From Clostridia bacterium (GTDB lineage Bacteria > Bacillota > Clostridia > Lachnospirales > Lachnospiraceae): a DNA stretch of 64,000 bases. Positions 51,406 through 59,506 of the stretch are shown here, piece after piece. The stretch's first letter is position 1. Every line of letters begins with the position of its first letter. The notes beneath the pieces are model-generated. The model worked only from the letters and a program-made list of their open reading frames with translations, was not told the origin of the DNA and ran no database searches. The stretch is taken from positions 124,001 to 188,000 of the forward strand of contig CAJTDE010000002.1 of NCBI GenBank assembly GCA_910574835.1, read 5' to 3'. The translations under genes were made by a program, and so were the position numbers.

Positions 51406-53097
51406 TTACCCGATCAGTACCTTTTTCCCGCAGAAAGCAAACCCATACTTGCGTATTCTTTCCCTGGGGATTCCTTTTTCCGCAAGGACTGCCTCATATT
51501 TCTTTTCCTCTATCTGCCGCAATGCAGACTTCACGGTGTCCGACAGTTCCTTCTCGTCCTCCGTATCCTGTACCTTGAACTCCAATATTATCCCGTCATC
51601 CTCCTGTTTTGGCTCCAGCATTACGTCATAACGCCCGAAGCCGCTTTCGCGGTTGGAGCTTACGGTGTAGCGGTCGGACAGCTCCACCAGCAGGCCAAGT
51701 ACAAAGCCGTGATAAAAGCGCTCCGGCTCCGCTTCCTCCGAAGGCCTGTTCCCCACATCAAAGCTGCTGAAGGTTGCCAGCGCCACCTTATTCATATAGT
51801 AATTCATGCTCTTCAGATCATTTTCCAGCAGGGCTTTGATAAATCCGTTGTATTCCTTTCTGCTTTTGCGGAACCAGCTCTTTATCATGGAGCGGAACAT
51901 TTTTCTTACTTCGCGGTTGGTCAGACACAGCTCATAGTCTATGGCGTCCTCATTTTCATCATCGCCGTATTCTCCATATTGCAGTACTTTCAGATAGCCG
52001 CCGGCCAGCAGCAGGCTCCAGATACCTTCTTCGCTGCCGTCCAACTCTCCGTATACAATCTGCTCATCTATTTGAGCTGTAATAGAGCGGCCGGAAATAA
52101 GAGCCTCAAATGTCTGCTTAAAGTCCGTATCGCCTTCCCGGATCAGTTTTCCTACCAGGCTGTTTGAGCTGGAGTTAGCCCAGTACGTGTCCAGCTTTCC
52201 GGTATCCAGATAATTCAGAATCGACCAGGGATTATAAATATCCGTATAGGTCCCAAAGGCAAAACCATCATACCAGCTTTTTACCTCCTGCTTTTTGTCC
52301 GACATTCCAAATTCATCCAAGGCCGAAAAAACCTCCTCTTCTGTGAATCCAAAACAATCCGCATACTCGTCAGAGGTTGTTGTTACTATTTTCAGATTAT
52401 TCACATCCGAAAAAATAGACTCCCTGCTCACTCGCGTGATTCCCGTCATAATGGCCCGCTCCAGATGCGGATTTGTCTTAAATGTTGAGTTGAACATGTT
52501 TCTGGTAAATGACGCTAATTCCTCCCAATAGCCGTGAACATATGCCTCCTGCATGGGTGTGTCATACTCATCCAGAAGTATAAGTACTTTTTTTCCATAA
52601 TATTTATATAGAAACTTTGACAACCGGTGAAGAGCTATAGTAGCCGTAATCTCCGGCATATCCTCGGAAACGCGGCGGAAATCTTCCTTCTCTTCCGAAA
52701 GCAGACAATCACTTTCCGCCAGAAAACTATACTCATAATATAACTCCTTAAGAATCTGGTTGATCCTCCGGATTGTTGATTTGTAGTCCCTCTCTTTTAC
52801 ACCGGCAAAAGAAAGACTTATCACAGGGTAGGTTCCCTGCAGCTTTCTATAGTTCTCCTGCTTCCAAATGAACAGCCCTTTAAATGCTTCCTCCTGCCCG
52901 GCATATTTTATGGAAAAGAACTGTTCCGTCATACTCATGTTGAGTGTCTTTCCAAATCGCCTGGGACGTGTAATCAATGTAACCTCATCCCGATTCTCCC
53001 ACCACTCCTTAATAAATTTTGTCTTATCTACGTAAAAACAGTTGTTCTGTCTTATTTTTTTGAAGCTCTGAAGTCCGATTCCTACCGCTCTTGCCAT
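51406..53097 (-). CDS. AAA-ATPase-like/PD-(D/E)XK nuclease-like protein, paralogue 3
   Basis: A 563-residue paralogue of the genes at 12974 and 14744. The P-loop-like RPRRFGKT is followed by NMSMTEQFF, Walker B is VLILLDEYDTPMQEAY, and the nuclease-like motif is GRYDVML...ILEFKVQD. It ends KVLIG like the others. It occupies most of the putative invertible segment, between the recombinase and the right recombination site. It may be a passenger, or take part in recombination or its control; nothing in the sequence decides this. The 143-bp gap to the recombinase gene is AT-rich with no further gene. Confidence 0.85.
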   Translation of the reverse strand: MARAVGIGLQSFKKIRQNNCFYVDKTKFIKEWWENRDEVTLITRPRRFGKTLNMSMTEQFFSIKYAGQEEAFKGLFIWKQENYRKLQGTYPVISLSFAGVKERDYKSTIRRINQILKELYYEYSFLAESDCLLSEEKEDFRRVSEDMPEITATIALHRLSKFLYKYYGKKVLILLDEYDTPMQEAYVHGYWEELASFTRNMFNSTFKTNPHLERAIMTGITRVSRESIFSDVNNLKIVTTTSDEYADCFGFTEEEVFSALDEFGMSDKKQEVKSWYDGFAFGTYTDIYNPWSILNYLDTGKLDTYWANSSSNSLVGKLIREGDTDFKQTFEALISGRSITAQIDEQIVYGELDGSEEGIWSLLLAGGYLKVLQYGEYGDDENEDAIDYELCLTNREVRKMFRSMIKSWFRKSRKEYNGFIKALLENDLKSMNYYMNKVALATFSSFDVGNRPSEEAEPERFYHGFVLGLLVELSDRYTVSSNRESGFGRYDVMLEPKQEDDGIILEFKVQDTEDEKELSDTVKSALRQIEEKKYEAVLAEKGIPRERIRKYGFAFCGKKVLIG

Positions 53098-53240
53098 TTT
53101 TGCACCATCCTTCCATGCTTACTTACAGCATCCTGGCATTTATAAAAGATATTCAAAAACTATCCGCTGCTTTCAGTATAACAACTTCATGCGGGTGATT
53201 CAATGATTATTCCTCATTTGGATTGTGTTTAAGCAATTCC

Positions 53241-53266
53241 GTCCAATTAAGTGTACTTCACTGGAC
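53241..53266 (+). promoter_or_regulatory. Hin/hix-like recombination site, right
   Basis: Same 26-bp imperfect palindrome as at 50516-50541 but on the plus strand: half site GTCCAATTAAGT, core GT, then ACTTCACTGGAC (one base differs from the left copy). Identity with the left copy begins exactly at 53241; the DNA just inside (53098-53240) is unrelated and shows no sigma-28 promoter. Confidence 0.75.
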
Positions 53267-53317
53267 AACAGCCGGCAGTCCATACAACACTTCCGGGCAT
53301 CCAAATAATAACTTTAC

Positions 53318-53336
53318 GGGGAAAAGGATGTTCCCC
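53318..53336 (+). promoter_or_regulatory. CsrA-type hairpin in the flagellin B leader
   Basis: GGGGAA and TTCCCC pair around the loop AAGGATG, identical to the flagellin A leader, with the AAGGAGG Shine-Dalgarno downstream as second GGA site. Both flagellins would therefore fall under the same FliW-CsrA control. Confidence 0.72.
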
Positions 53337-53360
53337 TGCAATGATCAAGGAGGAAAAACT

Positions 53361-54230
53361 ATGAGAATTCAGCACAATATTACTGCATTAAACGCACACA
53401 GAAACTTAACCAACAACAACTCTTCCGTAGGAAAGAATTTGGAGAAATTATCCTCCGGTTACAAGATTAACCGCGCCGGCGATGACGCTGCAGGTCTTGC
53501 TATTTCCGAGAAGATGAGAGCTCAGATTACCGGTCTTGAGACCGCTCAGAAGAACGCTGAGGACGGTGTTGCTCTGGTACAGACTGCTGAAGGCGCTCTG
53601 ACAGAGGTTCATTCCATGCTCAACCGTATGGTTGCTCTGGCTACCCAGTCCGCAAACGGAACCTACTCCACTGCCAACCGCGAGGAGATGCAGAAGGAAG
53701 TGGATGCTTTGAAGGACGAAATCGATCGTATCAGCAAGAGCGCGAACTTCAACGGCATGACACTTTTCAGCGGCGATCTTGTTACAAAGAGCGGAAAGAT
53801 TGCGCTTCATGTAGGCGAGACTTCTGCTGACCATAACACATTAAACGTTACGCTTGATGGAATGAGTTCCAGCTCAATCGGTGTAAAAGGCGCTGATGGC
53901 AAGGTGACAGCAGATAAGGCAGTCAAGGATATTAATATTGAAACGGCAGAGGGTGCCAAGGCTGCAATCGATATTGCCAACGGCGCAATTGATATGATTT
54001 CTTCCATGCGTTCCGACTTCGGTGCTCTCCAGAACCGCCTGGAGCATACCATTAACAACTTGGGCGTTCAGAATGAAAACATTACTGCTGCCGAAAGCCG
54101 TATCCGCGACGTAGACATGGCGAAAGAGATGATGGCTTACACCAAGAATAACATTCTGGTTCAGGCTTCTCAGGCTATGCTTGCGCAGGCGAATCAGGTT
54201 CCTCAGGGAGTTCTGCAGTTACTGCAGTAA
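53361..54230 (+). CDS. fliC: Flagellin B
   Basis: A 289-residue flagellin, homologous to flagellin A in both terminal regions (MRIQHNITALNAHRN; ending QVPQGVLQLLQ). The central part differs (about residues 135-205: LFSGDLVTKSGKIALHVGE, VKGADGKVTADKAVKDINIE) and is 12 residues longer. Serine/Thr-rich SSSSIG in the middle is a possible glycosylation region. It has the same leader and AAGGAGG as flagellin A but no visible promoter upstream, so it is predicted silent in this orientation. A matching terminator follows. Confidence 0.96.
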   Translation: MRIQHNITALNAHRNLTNNNSSVGKNLEKLSSGYKINRAGDDAAGLAISEKMRAQITGLETAQKNAEDGVALVQTAEGALTEVHSMLNRMVALATQSANGTYSTANREEMQKEVDALKDEIDRISKSANFNGMTLFSGDLVTKSGKIALHVGETSADHNTLNVTLDGMSSSSIGVKGADGKVTADKAVKDINIETAEGAKAAIDIANGAIDMISSMRSDFGALQNRLEHTINNLGVQNENITAAESRIRDVDMAKEMMAYTKNNILVQASQAMLAQANQVPQGVLQLLQ

Positions 54231-54247
54231 GCTGAATACGCAACAAG

Positions 54248-54279
54248 AAAGTGCCGGTCCTCTGGGCCGGTACTTTTTT
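54248..54279 (+). terminator. Terminator of flagellin B
   Basis: AAAGTGCCGGTCC, loop TCTG, GGCCGGTACTTTTTT, 17 bases after the stop. It is the mirror counterpart of the flagellin A terminator. Confidence 0.92.
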
Positions 54280-54383
54280 ATTCCCGCTCTTAAAATCAAA
54301 GTCCCCACACTTCATTATCAGAAATGAAATTTTACAACACCTGATTTCAAACACAAAAATCTTAGAAAAAGGAGTACGCCTTT

Positions 54384-56393
54384 ATGAATCTGCCACTTAC
54401 AATCTCTCTTCTGGCCTCCAACAGAATCGCCACACTGGAGCGATGTCTGGACTCTTTAAAACCTCTTCTTCTGCAGGTTCCGGCGGAACTGATTGTTGTT
54501 TTTACCGGAAATGATGAGCGGGTCCGTCAGACCGCGGCATGCTACACGGATAAAATTTTTCCCTTTTCCTGGTGCAATGATTTTTCTGCCGCCCGAAATG
54601 AAGGTCTCAGGCACGCGAACGGCGAATGGTTTCTGTATCTGGACGACGACGAATGGTTTGATGATGTGACAGAGATCTGCGAATTTTTCCGAAGCGGCGA
54701 GTATCGGCATTATGGCTTTGCCGGCTATATCCAGCGCAATTATTTAAACCAAGAAGGTTCCGGCCATACCGACGCCATCGTTTATCGAATGGCTAAGAGA
54801 AGCCCAAAGCTATGTTTTGAAGGCTCCATTCACGAAGAGCTGCGGCCGTATCTTCCTCCCTGTAAAGTTTTCCGCTCTTATGTCCATCATTACGGTTATC
54901 TTAAAAATCAAGCAGATATTACAAGCAGCAAAGCTTCACGTAACATTCCCCTTTTGCTGGAAGCTATCAAGAAGCAGCCCGGTTATACCAAAAACTATGT
55001 CCAGCTTACTCAGGAATACCATACGCAGAGCAATTGGGAACAGGCCGAAGAAATATGTCGCAGGGGACGCACCGTATGCAGGGAAGAAGAATCCCGTTTT
55101 CGCACCTGGCTTCAAGTAGTCCTTGTTGAACTCTTGTACACAAAAAAGGATTATAAACAAGCGGAACAGGAAGCAATTGAAATTCTGGAAAAAGAGGCTC
55201 CCTGCGAACTGGCGCGCCTGCTTTTGTTTGAATTTCTACTTGGAATCTATGAAGAACGGCAGAATTTCCAAAAGCTGTTAAAATATGGTATTCCGTTTGA
55301 AAACCTTCTGGTCCATATGGAACACCACCCGGATCTTTGGATTACCCAACAGATAGGAACCATCAATAAAGATAAAGTAATGCGCCCGGACTGGCTCTCT
55401 CCGATACGGTTAAACTGTGCCAGGGCCGCTCTGGAACTGAAAAATCCCGAAAGCGCGGAATTTTTTCTGGGACTTTTGCCCTGGGAAGACGAATATCAGA
55501 TTCAGGCGTTCTATCCTCTTCTGGAGCAATGGAAAAAAAACTACACCCAGTTGCTCCATCTGCTGGCAAAGCTCCCACAGGATTCCGCTTATCTCATGTT
55601 CCAAAGGATGCTTTACGAAGAAAAAAAACAAAATCAGGAAGCCGTACATTTTTTATTCTGCCGCTGTCTGAAAGAAATGGAACTGCCTTATTTACAAAAG
55701 CTGCTGGTAGAGAAAGCGATACGGGAAAATAAAGATTTCTCCATATTACTAAAACGGATGGATCTGGATGCCTGGAAGGAGTGTATTGGCGATATTATAA
55801 ACAAAACCGACTGCAAAGAAGTTCCGCGTCTGTGGGAGGCACAGGAAAACCTTTCCAAAGAATATCCGCTGCAAGGATTGTGGATGGAAAAGCTTCTCCG
55901 GGAAAAAATACTTTTCTATGGCTTTCCTATGAAAAAGGAGCTTTTTGACACTCTGGAAAAATATGCTTTAAGTATCATCTCTTTTTATAGAAAGCAATTC
56001 CAGGAATCCATGTTTGAAAACAACTTCCGGCACCTTCTCCCCGCAGACTTCCGCATGGCTTCTGCCGTCCTGGAAGCTCTTGACAACTGGCGGCAGGGAA
56101 ATCTTGCCCAAACTATCCGCCTGTTCCGGCAGATTATTGGAATCTATCCGGAAATGACAGGCGTAATCCTTGAGGCCCTGCGCCTTTTAAAAAACGAGAT
56201 CGACCACCCCGCTCCCGCGGCCGGCCCGGAATTTGAACAGCTTGCCGTTCAAATGAAGGCCGCACTGGAAACCATGCTGGCAGGCGGGCAATATGCGGAA
56301 GCCATGTCCGTACTCACACAGCTTCTGCCCTTGCTGCCAAACGACACGGATCTGATAAAGCTCCACCAGCAGCTATTATCCAAAATCTATTAA
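54384..56393 (+). CDS. Flagellin-linked GT2-TPR glycosyltransferase B
   Basis: A 669-residue full-length paralogue of the protein at 47351. The GT2 domain has LPLTISLLASNRIATLERCL, CNDFSAARNEGLRHANGEW and YLDDDEWFDD; a long helical TPR-like C-terminus follows (ending AMSVLTQLLPLLPNDTDL). The first 80 residues are about 80 percent identical to protein A and the helical part is more diverged. AAAGGAG precedes the ATG, 154 bp beyond flagellin B. If transcribed by read-through from flagellin B, its expression would follow the switch. A flagellin-specific protein glycosyltransferase is the favoured reading. Confidence 0.83.
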   Translation: MNLPLTISLLASNRIATLERCLDSLKPLLLQVPAELIVVFTGNDERVRQTAACYTDKIFPFSWCNDFSAARNEGLRHANGEWFLYLDDDEWFDDVTEICEFFRSGEYRHYGFAGYIQRNYLNQEGSGHTDAIVYRMAKRSPKLCFEGSIHEELRPYLPPCKVFRSYVHHYGYLKNQADITSSKASRNIPLLLEAIKKQPGYTKNYVQLTQEYHTQSNWEQAEEICRRGRTVCREEESRFRTWLQVVLVELLYTKKDYKQAEQEAIEILEKEAPCELARLLLFEFLLGIYEERQNFQKLLKYGIPFENLLVHMEHHPDLWITQQIGTINKDKVMRPDWLSPIRLNCARAALELKNPESAEFFLGLLPWEDEYQIQAFYPLLEQWKKNYTQLLHLLAKLPQDSAYLMFQRMLYEEKKQNQEAVHFLFCRCLKEMELPYLQKLLVEKAIRENKDFSILLKRMDLDAWKECIGDIINKTDCKEVPRLWEAQENLSKEYPLQGLWMEKLLREKILFYGFPMKKELFDTLEKYALSIISFYRKQFQESMFENNFRHLLPADFRMASAVLEALDNWRQGNLAQTIRLFRQIIGIYPEMTGVILEALRLLKNEIDHPAPAAGPEFEQLAVQMKAALETMLAGGQYAEAMSVLTQLLPLLPNDTDLIKLHQQLLSKIY

Positions 56394-56456
56394 GTATCCT
56401 TCCGATAAAATAACAACGAATACTATTCATCAAAGCTCCAAGAAACATACTAAAAT

Positions 56457-56496
56457 AAGCCGGTTAACCGAAAAACCAACAACCGGCTTATTTTTA
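56457..56496 (+). terminator. Terminator after glycosyltransferase B
   Basis: Perfect 9-bp stem AAGCCGGTT/AACCGGCTT followed by ATTTTTAC, about 64 bases after the stop. The stem may also serve the convergent gene at 56543. Confidence 0.82.
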
Positions 56497-56542
56497 CAAC
56501 CATCCTTTTCAGATCATCTTCCCACAGCAATCCATTCTCCAC

Positions 56543-56986
56543 CTATTGGAGCCGTTGCGCCTGCTCCCACCGTTCCTTCTGCCTTTCATACTCCTCATTC
56601 AGCCACGCTATCGCCTCTTCAAACCCCTCCTGGGTAAACGGAAACTCCCGAAAGGTCTTTTCCTCCTCCGCCGTAGCCTCAAAGCCGTAAGGCTCCGGGT
56701 AAACCACCGCCTCCAAAAACTTTTCATCCTCTTCCTTTACAGCCTTCCGCAGCCGGTAACGCATCCCCTGATAGCTCCCGGTATAAACATTTCGGTTTAC
56801 ATAGGGCAATCCCGCCTGTCCATGCAGATCAATCATATCCCCACACTCTCCTTCTCCACCATATCCATCCAGTATACGTTTTCCCTTTCCAAAAGTCAAT
56901 TCCGGTGGTATCATATAAGAAGCAAAATAGCCGGCTGATTTTATAACAGCCTTATCAAACAAAACAAACACACTCTCAGTGAACAA
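56543..56986 (-). CDS. Hypothetical protein, 147 residues
   Basis: I do not recognise this protein. It is soluble, with a conserved-looking block MIDLHGQAGLPYVNRNVYTGS followed by YQGMRYRLRKAVKE and a Glu-rich helical C-terminus. The longest frame begins with a TTG that has GGGGAG seven bases upstream; an internal ATG at 56914 (MIPPELTFGKGK) has no clear ribosome binding site but starts the likelier folded part. It is convergent with glycosyltransferase B and divergent from the AlaX-type gene. Confidence 0.6.
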   Translation of the reverse strand: MFTESVFVLFDKAVIKSAGYFASYMIPPELTFGKGKRILDGYGGEGECGDMIDLHGQAGLPYVNRNVYTGSYQGMRYRLRKAVKEEDEKFLEAVVYPEPYGFEATAEEEKTFREFPFTQEGFEEAIAWLNEEYERQKERWEQAQRLQ

Positions 56987-57029
56987 GGGGATACTCCCCT
57001 GTCCGCTGCGTACAATAAAGGAGCCTGCT

Positions 57030-58175
57030 ATGACAAAAAAATTATACGACGAAAACAGTTATCTTAAAGAATTTACCGCCACCGTTACAGACTGCAAATC
57101 CACCGCAGACACCTGCCGCATCCTCCTGGACAGAACCACATTCTTTCCCGAAGGCGGCGGTCAGGCCGGCGACACCGGCCTTCTGAACAACTGTGAAGTC
57201 CTGGACACCCAGGAAGAAAACGGCCTGATCTGGCACTACACCGCCCTCCCCATCCCCCCCGGCACACACATCACCGGACAAATCAACTGGCAAAAACGCT
57301 TCGACCGCATGCAGCAGCATTCCGCAGAGCACATTGTCTCCGGCCTGATACACAAACACTTCCACTATAATAATGTAGGCTTCCATCTGGGCGAAGCCGA
57401 AACAACCCTGGACTTCGACGGCCCCATCACCAAAAAAGAGCTTCTAAAAATCGAGCAGGAGGCCAATAGAGCCGTTTGGGACAACCTCCCCATAGAAATA
57501 ACCTATCCCTCCCCAAAAACGCTTACAAAGCTAAAATACCGCAGTAAAATCGAAATCGAAGGCCAGGTACGCATCGTCACCATCCCCGGCATCGACATCT
57601 GCGCCTGCTGCGCCCCCCACGTAAGCCGCACAGGAGAAATCGGCCTCATCAAGCTCACCGGCGTCCAGTCCCACCGCGGAGGCGTGCGCATCTGCCTCCT
57701 GGCCGGCGCAAGAGCCTTAACCGACTACGAGGAAAAAGAGCAAAACACAAAAGCAATCTCCGCCCTCCTCTCCGTCAAAGAAAAAGACACAGCCAGAGCC
57801 GTCGACCGCCTAAAACAAGAAAACTACGACCTCATCGGCCAAATCCTGAAGCTGAAAAAATCCCTCATCCACCAAAAAGCCGCCGCCATCCCCGACCGTT
57901 CGAAAAACGCCGCATTTTTCGAACAAGATATGGACGCCGTCACAGCCCGCGAACTCGTCAACCTCCTCACCAAACGCTGCACCGGCATCGCCGGCGTCTT
58001 CATAGGAACCGACGCCACCGGCTACCGCTACATCCTCGGCAGCGCCGCCGAAGACGTCCGCCCCCTGTGCCAACAGCTCAACGAAGCCTTCCACGGAAAA
58101 GGCGGCGGCAAACCCGAAATGGTCCAAGGAACCCTCCACGGAACCGAAGAGGAGCTTCGCTCCCTCCTATTATAA
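57030..58175 (+). CDS. AlaX-type alanyl-tRNA editing protein with DHHA1 domain
   Basis: A 381-residue protein that matches the editing half of alanyl-tRNA synthetase. FFPEGGGQAGDTG (about residue 38), the zinc/catalytic HSAEHIVSG (about residue 98), and CACCAPHVSRTGEIG with its Cys-His pair (about 190) are diagnostic. A helical linker and a DHHA1 domain ending FHGKGGGKPEMVQG follow. It clears Ser- or Gly-mischarged tRNA-Ala in trans. The ATG at 57030 has AAAGGAG; a longer frame from 56979 is rejected. The sense strand is strikingly C-rich (C-ending codons) compared with the AT-rich glycan genes. Confidence 0.9.
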   Translation: MTKKLYDENSYLKEFTATVTDCKSTADTCRILLDRTTFFPEGGGQAGDTGLLNNCEVLDTQEENGLIWHYTALPIPPGTHITGQINWQKRFDRMQQHSAEHIVSGLIHKHFHYNNVGFHLGEAETTLDFDGPITKKELLKIEQEANRAVWDNLPIEITYPSPKTLTKLKYRSKIEIEGQVRIVTIPGIDICACCAPHVSRTGEIGLIKLTGVQSHRGGVRICLLAGARALTDYEEKEQNTKAISALLSVKEKDTARAVDRLKQENYDLIGQILKLKKSLIHQKAAAIPDRSKNAAFFEQDMDAVTARELVNLLTKRCTGIAGVFIGTDATGYRYILGSAAEDVRPLCQQLNEAFHGKGGGKPEMVQGTLHGTEEELRSLLL

Positions 58176-58197
58176 AACCGTATCGCCCCCACAACCA

Positions 58198-58411
58198 GGG
58201 ATCAGCCGCAAATAAAGCCCTCCCGCTTTTCCTATATCCCATTGTCCGGCTGTCCGCGTACACGGCGTATGAAATGAACGAACATTACCCCAAAGACAAA
58301 ACGCCTTAAACAACCAAAAAGGGTAATGTCCGTTCAGAGCATACGACGTGTACGCGGACCGTCCGAACAAGGATATGGAAAAGCGGGAGGGCTTTATTTG
58401 CGGCTGATCCC
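58198..58411. repeat. Large inverted repeat between convergent genes
   Basis: Arms 58198-58290 and 58321-58411 are inverted copies of each other at roughly 85 percent identity. The outermost 35 bases are perfect (starting GGGATCAGCCGCAAATAAAG), and the loop is about 30 bases and A-rich. Inner blocks such as GTCCGCGTACACG are also kept. The right arm forms the last codons and stop of the Nudix gene. It could be a MITE-like element or a bidirectional transcription barrier. Confidence 0.85.
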
Positions 58412-58966
58412 GTCCCCTCTCTCAAGCATCTTCCAATAAACAGGCAACATCTCCCTCTCCGTCACCCTCTCCTCCAGCTCCCCAAGCGGAATCCACTCCA
58501 CCCCGCTGTTCTCATCCTCCTTCACCCGAATCTCCTCATCTTCATCCGCCTCCAGAAAATAAGTCAGATTCAAATGCTGATGCGAACTCACGTAAACCCC
58601 GCGCTTAAAATGCCCCCAAACCGGCAGAATATCCAGACTCTGCGCTTCCTTTCGAATCGGCCGCACCGTCCGAAGCCCCGTTTCCTCCATCGCCTCCCGA
58701 ACAGCCGTCATCAAAAGATCCGTCTCCCCATCCGCATGACCCCCGGTCCAGGACCACGACCGGTAAATATTATGATACACCATAAGAAGCTTCCCCCGAT
58801 CCTGATTAAAGATCAAAGAGGAAGCTGTCATATGAGCAATTTCACACTGTCTTGTCCCAATCGTATCCGGAAACAGCTCCAGATATCGAAGCATCATTTT
58901 CCGATCCTGCACCTCCTGTTCACAGACAGGCCGGTAATCCAGAATTTGTCTTAGGTACTCGTGCAT
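58394..58966 (-). CDS. Nudix hydrolase
   Basis: A 190-residue protein with the Nudix box GHADGETDLLMTAVREAMEETG (two parts: GHADGE and REAMEETG), preceded by SSLIFNQDRGKLLMVYHNIYRSW. It hydrolyses a nucleoside diphosphate-linked substrate; the target is unknown. A helical N-terminus (about 1-45) precedes the fold. The last residues (GISRK) and stop are encoded by the right arm of the inverted repeat, suggesting the element reshaped the C-terminus. The ATG overlaps the rubredoxin stop (TAATG). Confidence 0.88.
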   Translation of the reverse strand: MHEYLRQILDYRPVCEQEVQDRKMMLRYLELFPDTIGTRQCEIAHMTASSLIFNQDRGKLLMVYHNIYRSWSWTGGHADGETDLLMTAVREAMEETGLRTVRPIRKEAQSLDILPVWGHFKRGVYVSSHQHLNLTYFLEADEDEEIRVKEDENSGVEWIPLGELEERVTEREMLPVYWKMLERGDGISRK

Positions 58967-59124
58967 TATGCCTCCGCAAAATCATCCTTGCCAACGCCGC
59001 AGATCGGGCAAACCCAATCCTCCGGCAGATCTTCAAAAGCCGTTCCCGGTTCAATACCGTTATCAGGATCTCCAACCTCCGGATCATACTCATAGCCGCA
59101 AGGCTCGCAAACATACTTCTTCAT
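58966..59124 (-). CDS. Rubredoxin
   Basis: A 52-residue protein: [19 protein letters not shown], then [19 protein letters not shown] and a short tail GKDDFAEA. The two CxxC(G) pairs bind one iron; the spacing and length are those of classical rubredoxins, except that the first pair is CEPCGY. It carries electrons, often to peroxide or superoxide reductases in anaerobes. I use the second ATG, which has GGAG eight bases upstream (the first, at 59130, is too close). Its stop overlaps the Nudix start. Confidence 0.95.
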   Translation of the reverse strand: MKKYVCEPCGYEYDPEVGDPDNGIEPGTAFEDLPEDWVCPICGVGKDDFAEA

Positions 59125-59289
59125 CGTCATGTCTCCTTTCATTATTCGATATCAGGCCGCTTTTTCCCACGCCTGCCGGATGAATCCTGCCAAAGCAAAA
59201 GCTCCTGATCCATCCTACTAGAATATACCAAAAAATCACGCTTTATTCCATAGTATTTTTCATTTTCCCAAAACTTTTTTCCTCATCCC

Positions 59290-59390
59290 CGTAACGCAAT
59301 ATTCTTCCAGGCAAATTTATATAAAATCAATTATAGGCCGCAAAACCGTATACCTGCAAATTGATTTACACACCATGAAAGCTATTACCG
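59290..59390. repeat. Diverged copy of the palindromic repeat
   Basis: Shares with the 6841-6946 unit the blocks AAATCAATT and CCTGCAAATTGATTT at similar spacing, plus remnants of the outer arms (GTAA..AATATTC on the left, ATTACCG on the right). The middle differs. It lies in the 436-bp gap between rubredoxin and nrdD, upstream of the nrdD promoter. Confidence 0.6.
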
Positions 59391-59460
59391 TTTTCCAAAA
59401 TTTTTTTTGAAAAAACCCTTGATTTTCCCCGCATTTTCGCATTGTATTCCAAATACGGCA

Positions 59461-59506
59461 AACAATATCTTGTAATCACTGTTGACAACACCACTATATC
59501 TTGTTA
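59461..59506 (+). promoter_or_regulatory. Two NrdR-like boxes upstream of nrdD
   Basis: ACAATATCTTGTA (59463-59474) and CACTATATCTTGTTA (59492-59506) resemble the NrdR box ACACTATATATAGTGT. Their common ATATCTTGT cores are exactly 31 bp apart, three helical turns, as is usual for NrdR pairs. The second box overlaps the promoter spacer. Confidence 0.7.

Larger units (their letters stand above)
50516..53266. mobile_element. Putative invertible flagellin-switch segment
   Basis: A 2.75-kb segment bounded by two hix-like sites in inverted orientation. It contains a sigma-28 promoter facing the left flagellin, a serine recombinase gene and an AAA/PD-(D/E)XK gene. Because the GT cores are opposed, recombination would invert rather than delete. 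Inversion would give the promoter to flagellin B and leave flagellin A without one. Core-to-core length is about 2,725 bp. No sequencing evidence of the other orientation is available here. Confidence 0.72.
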
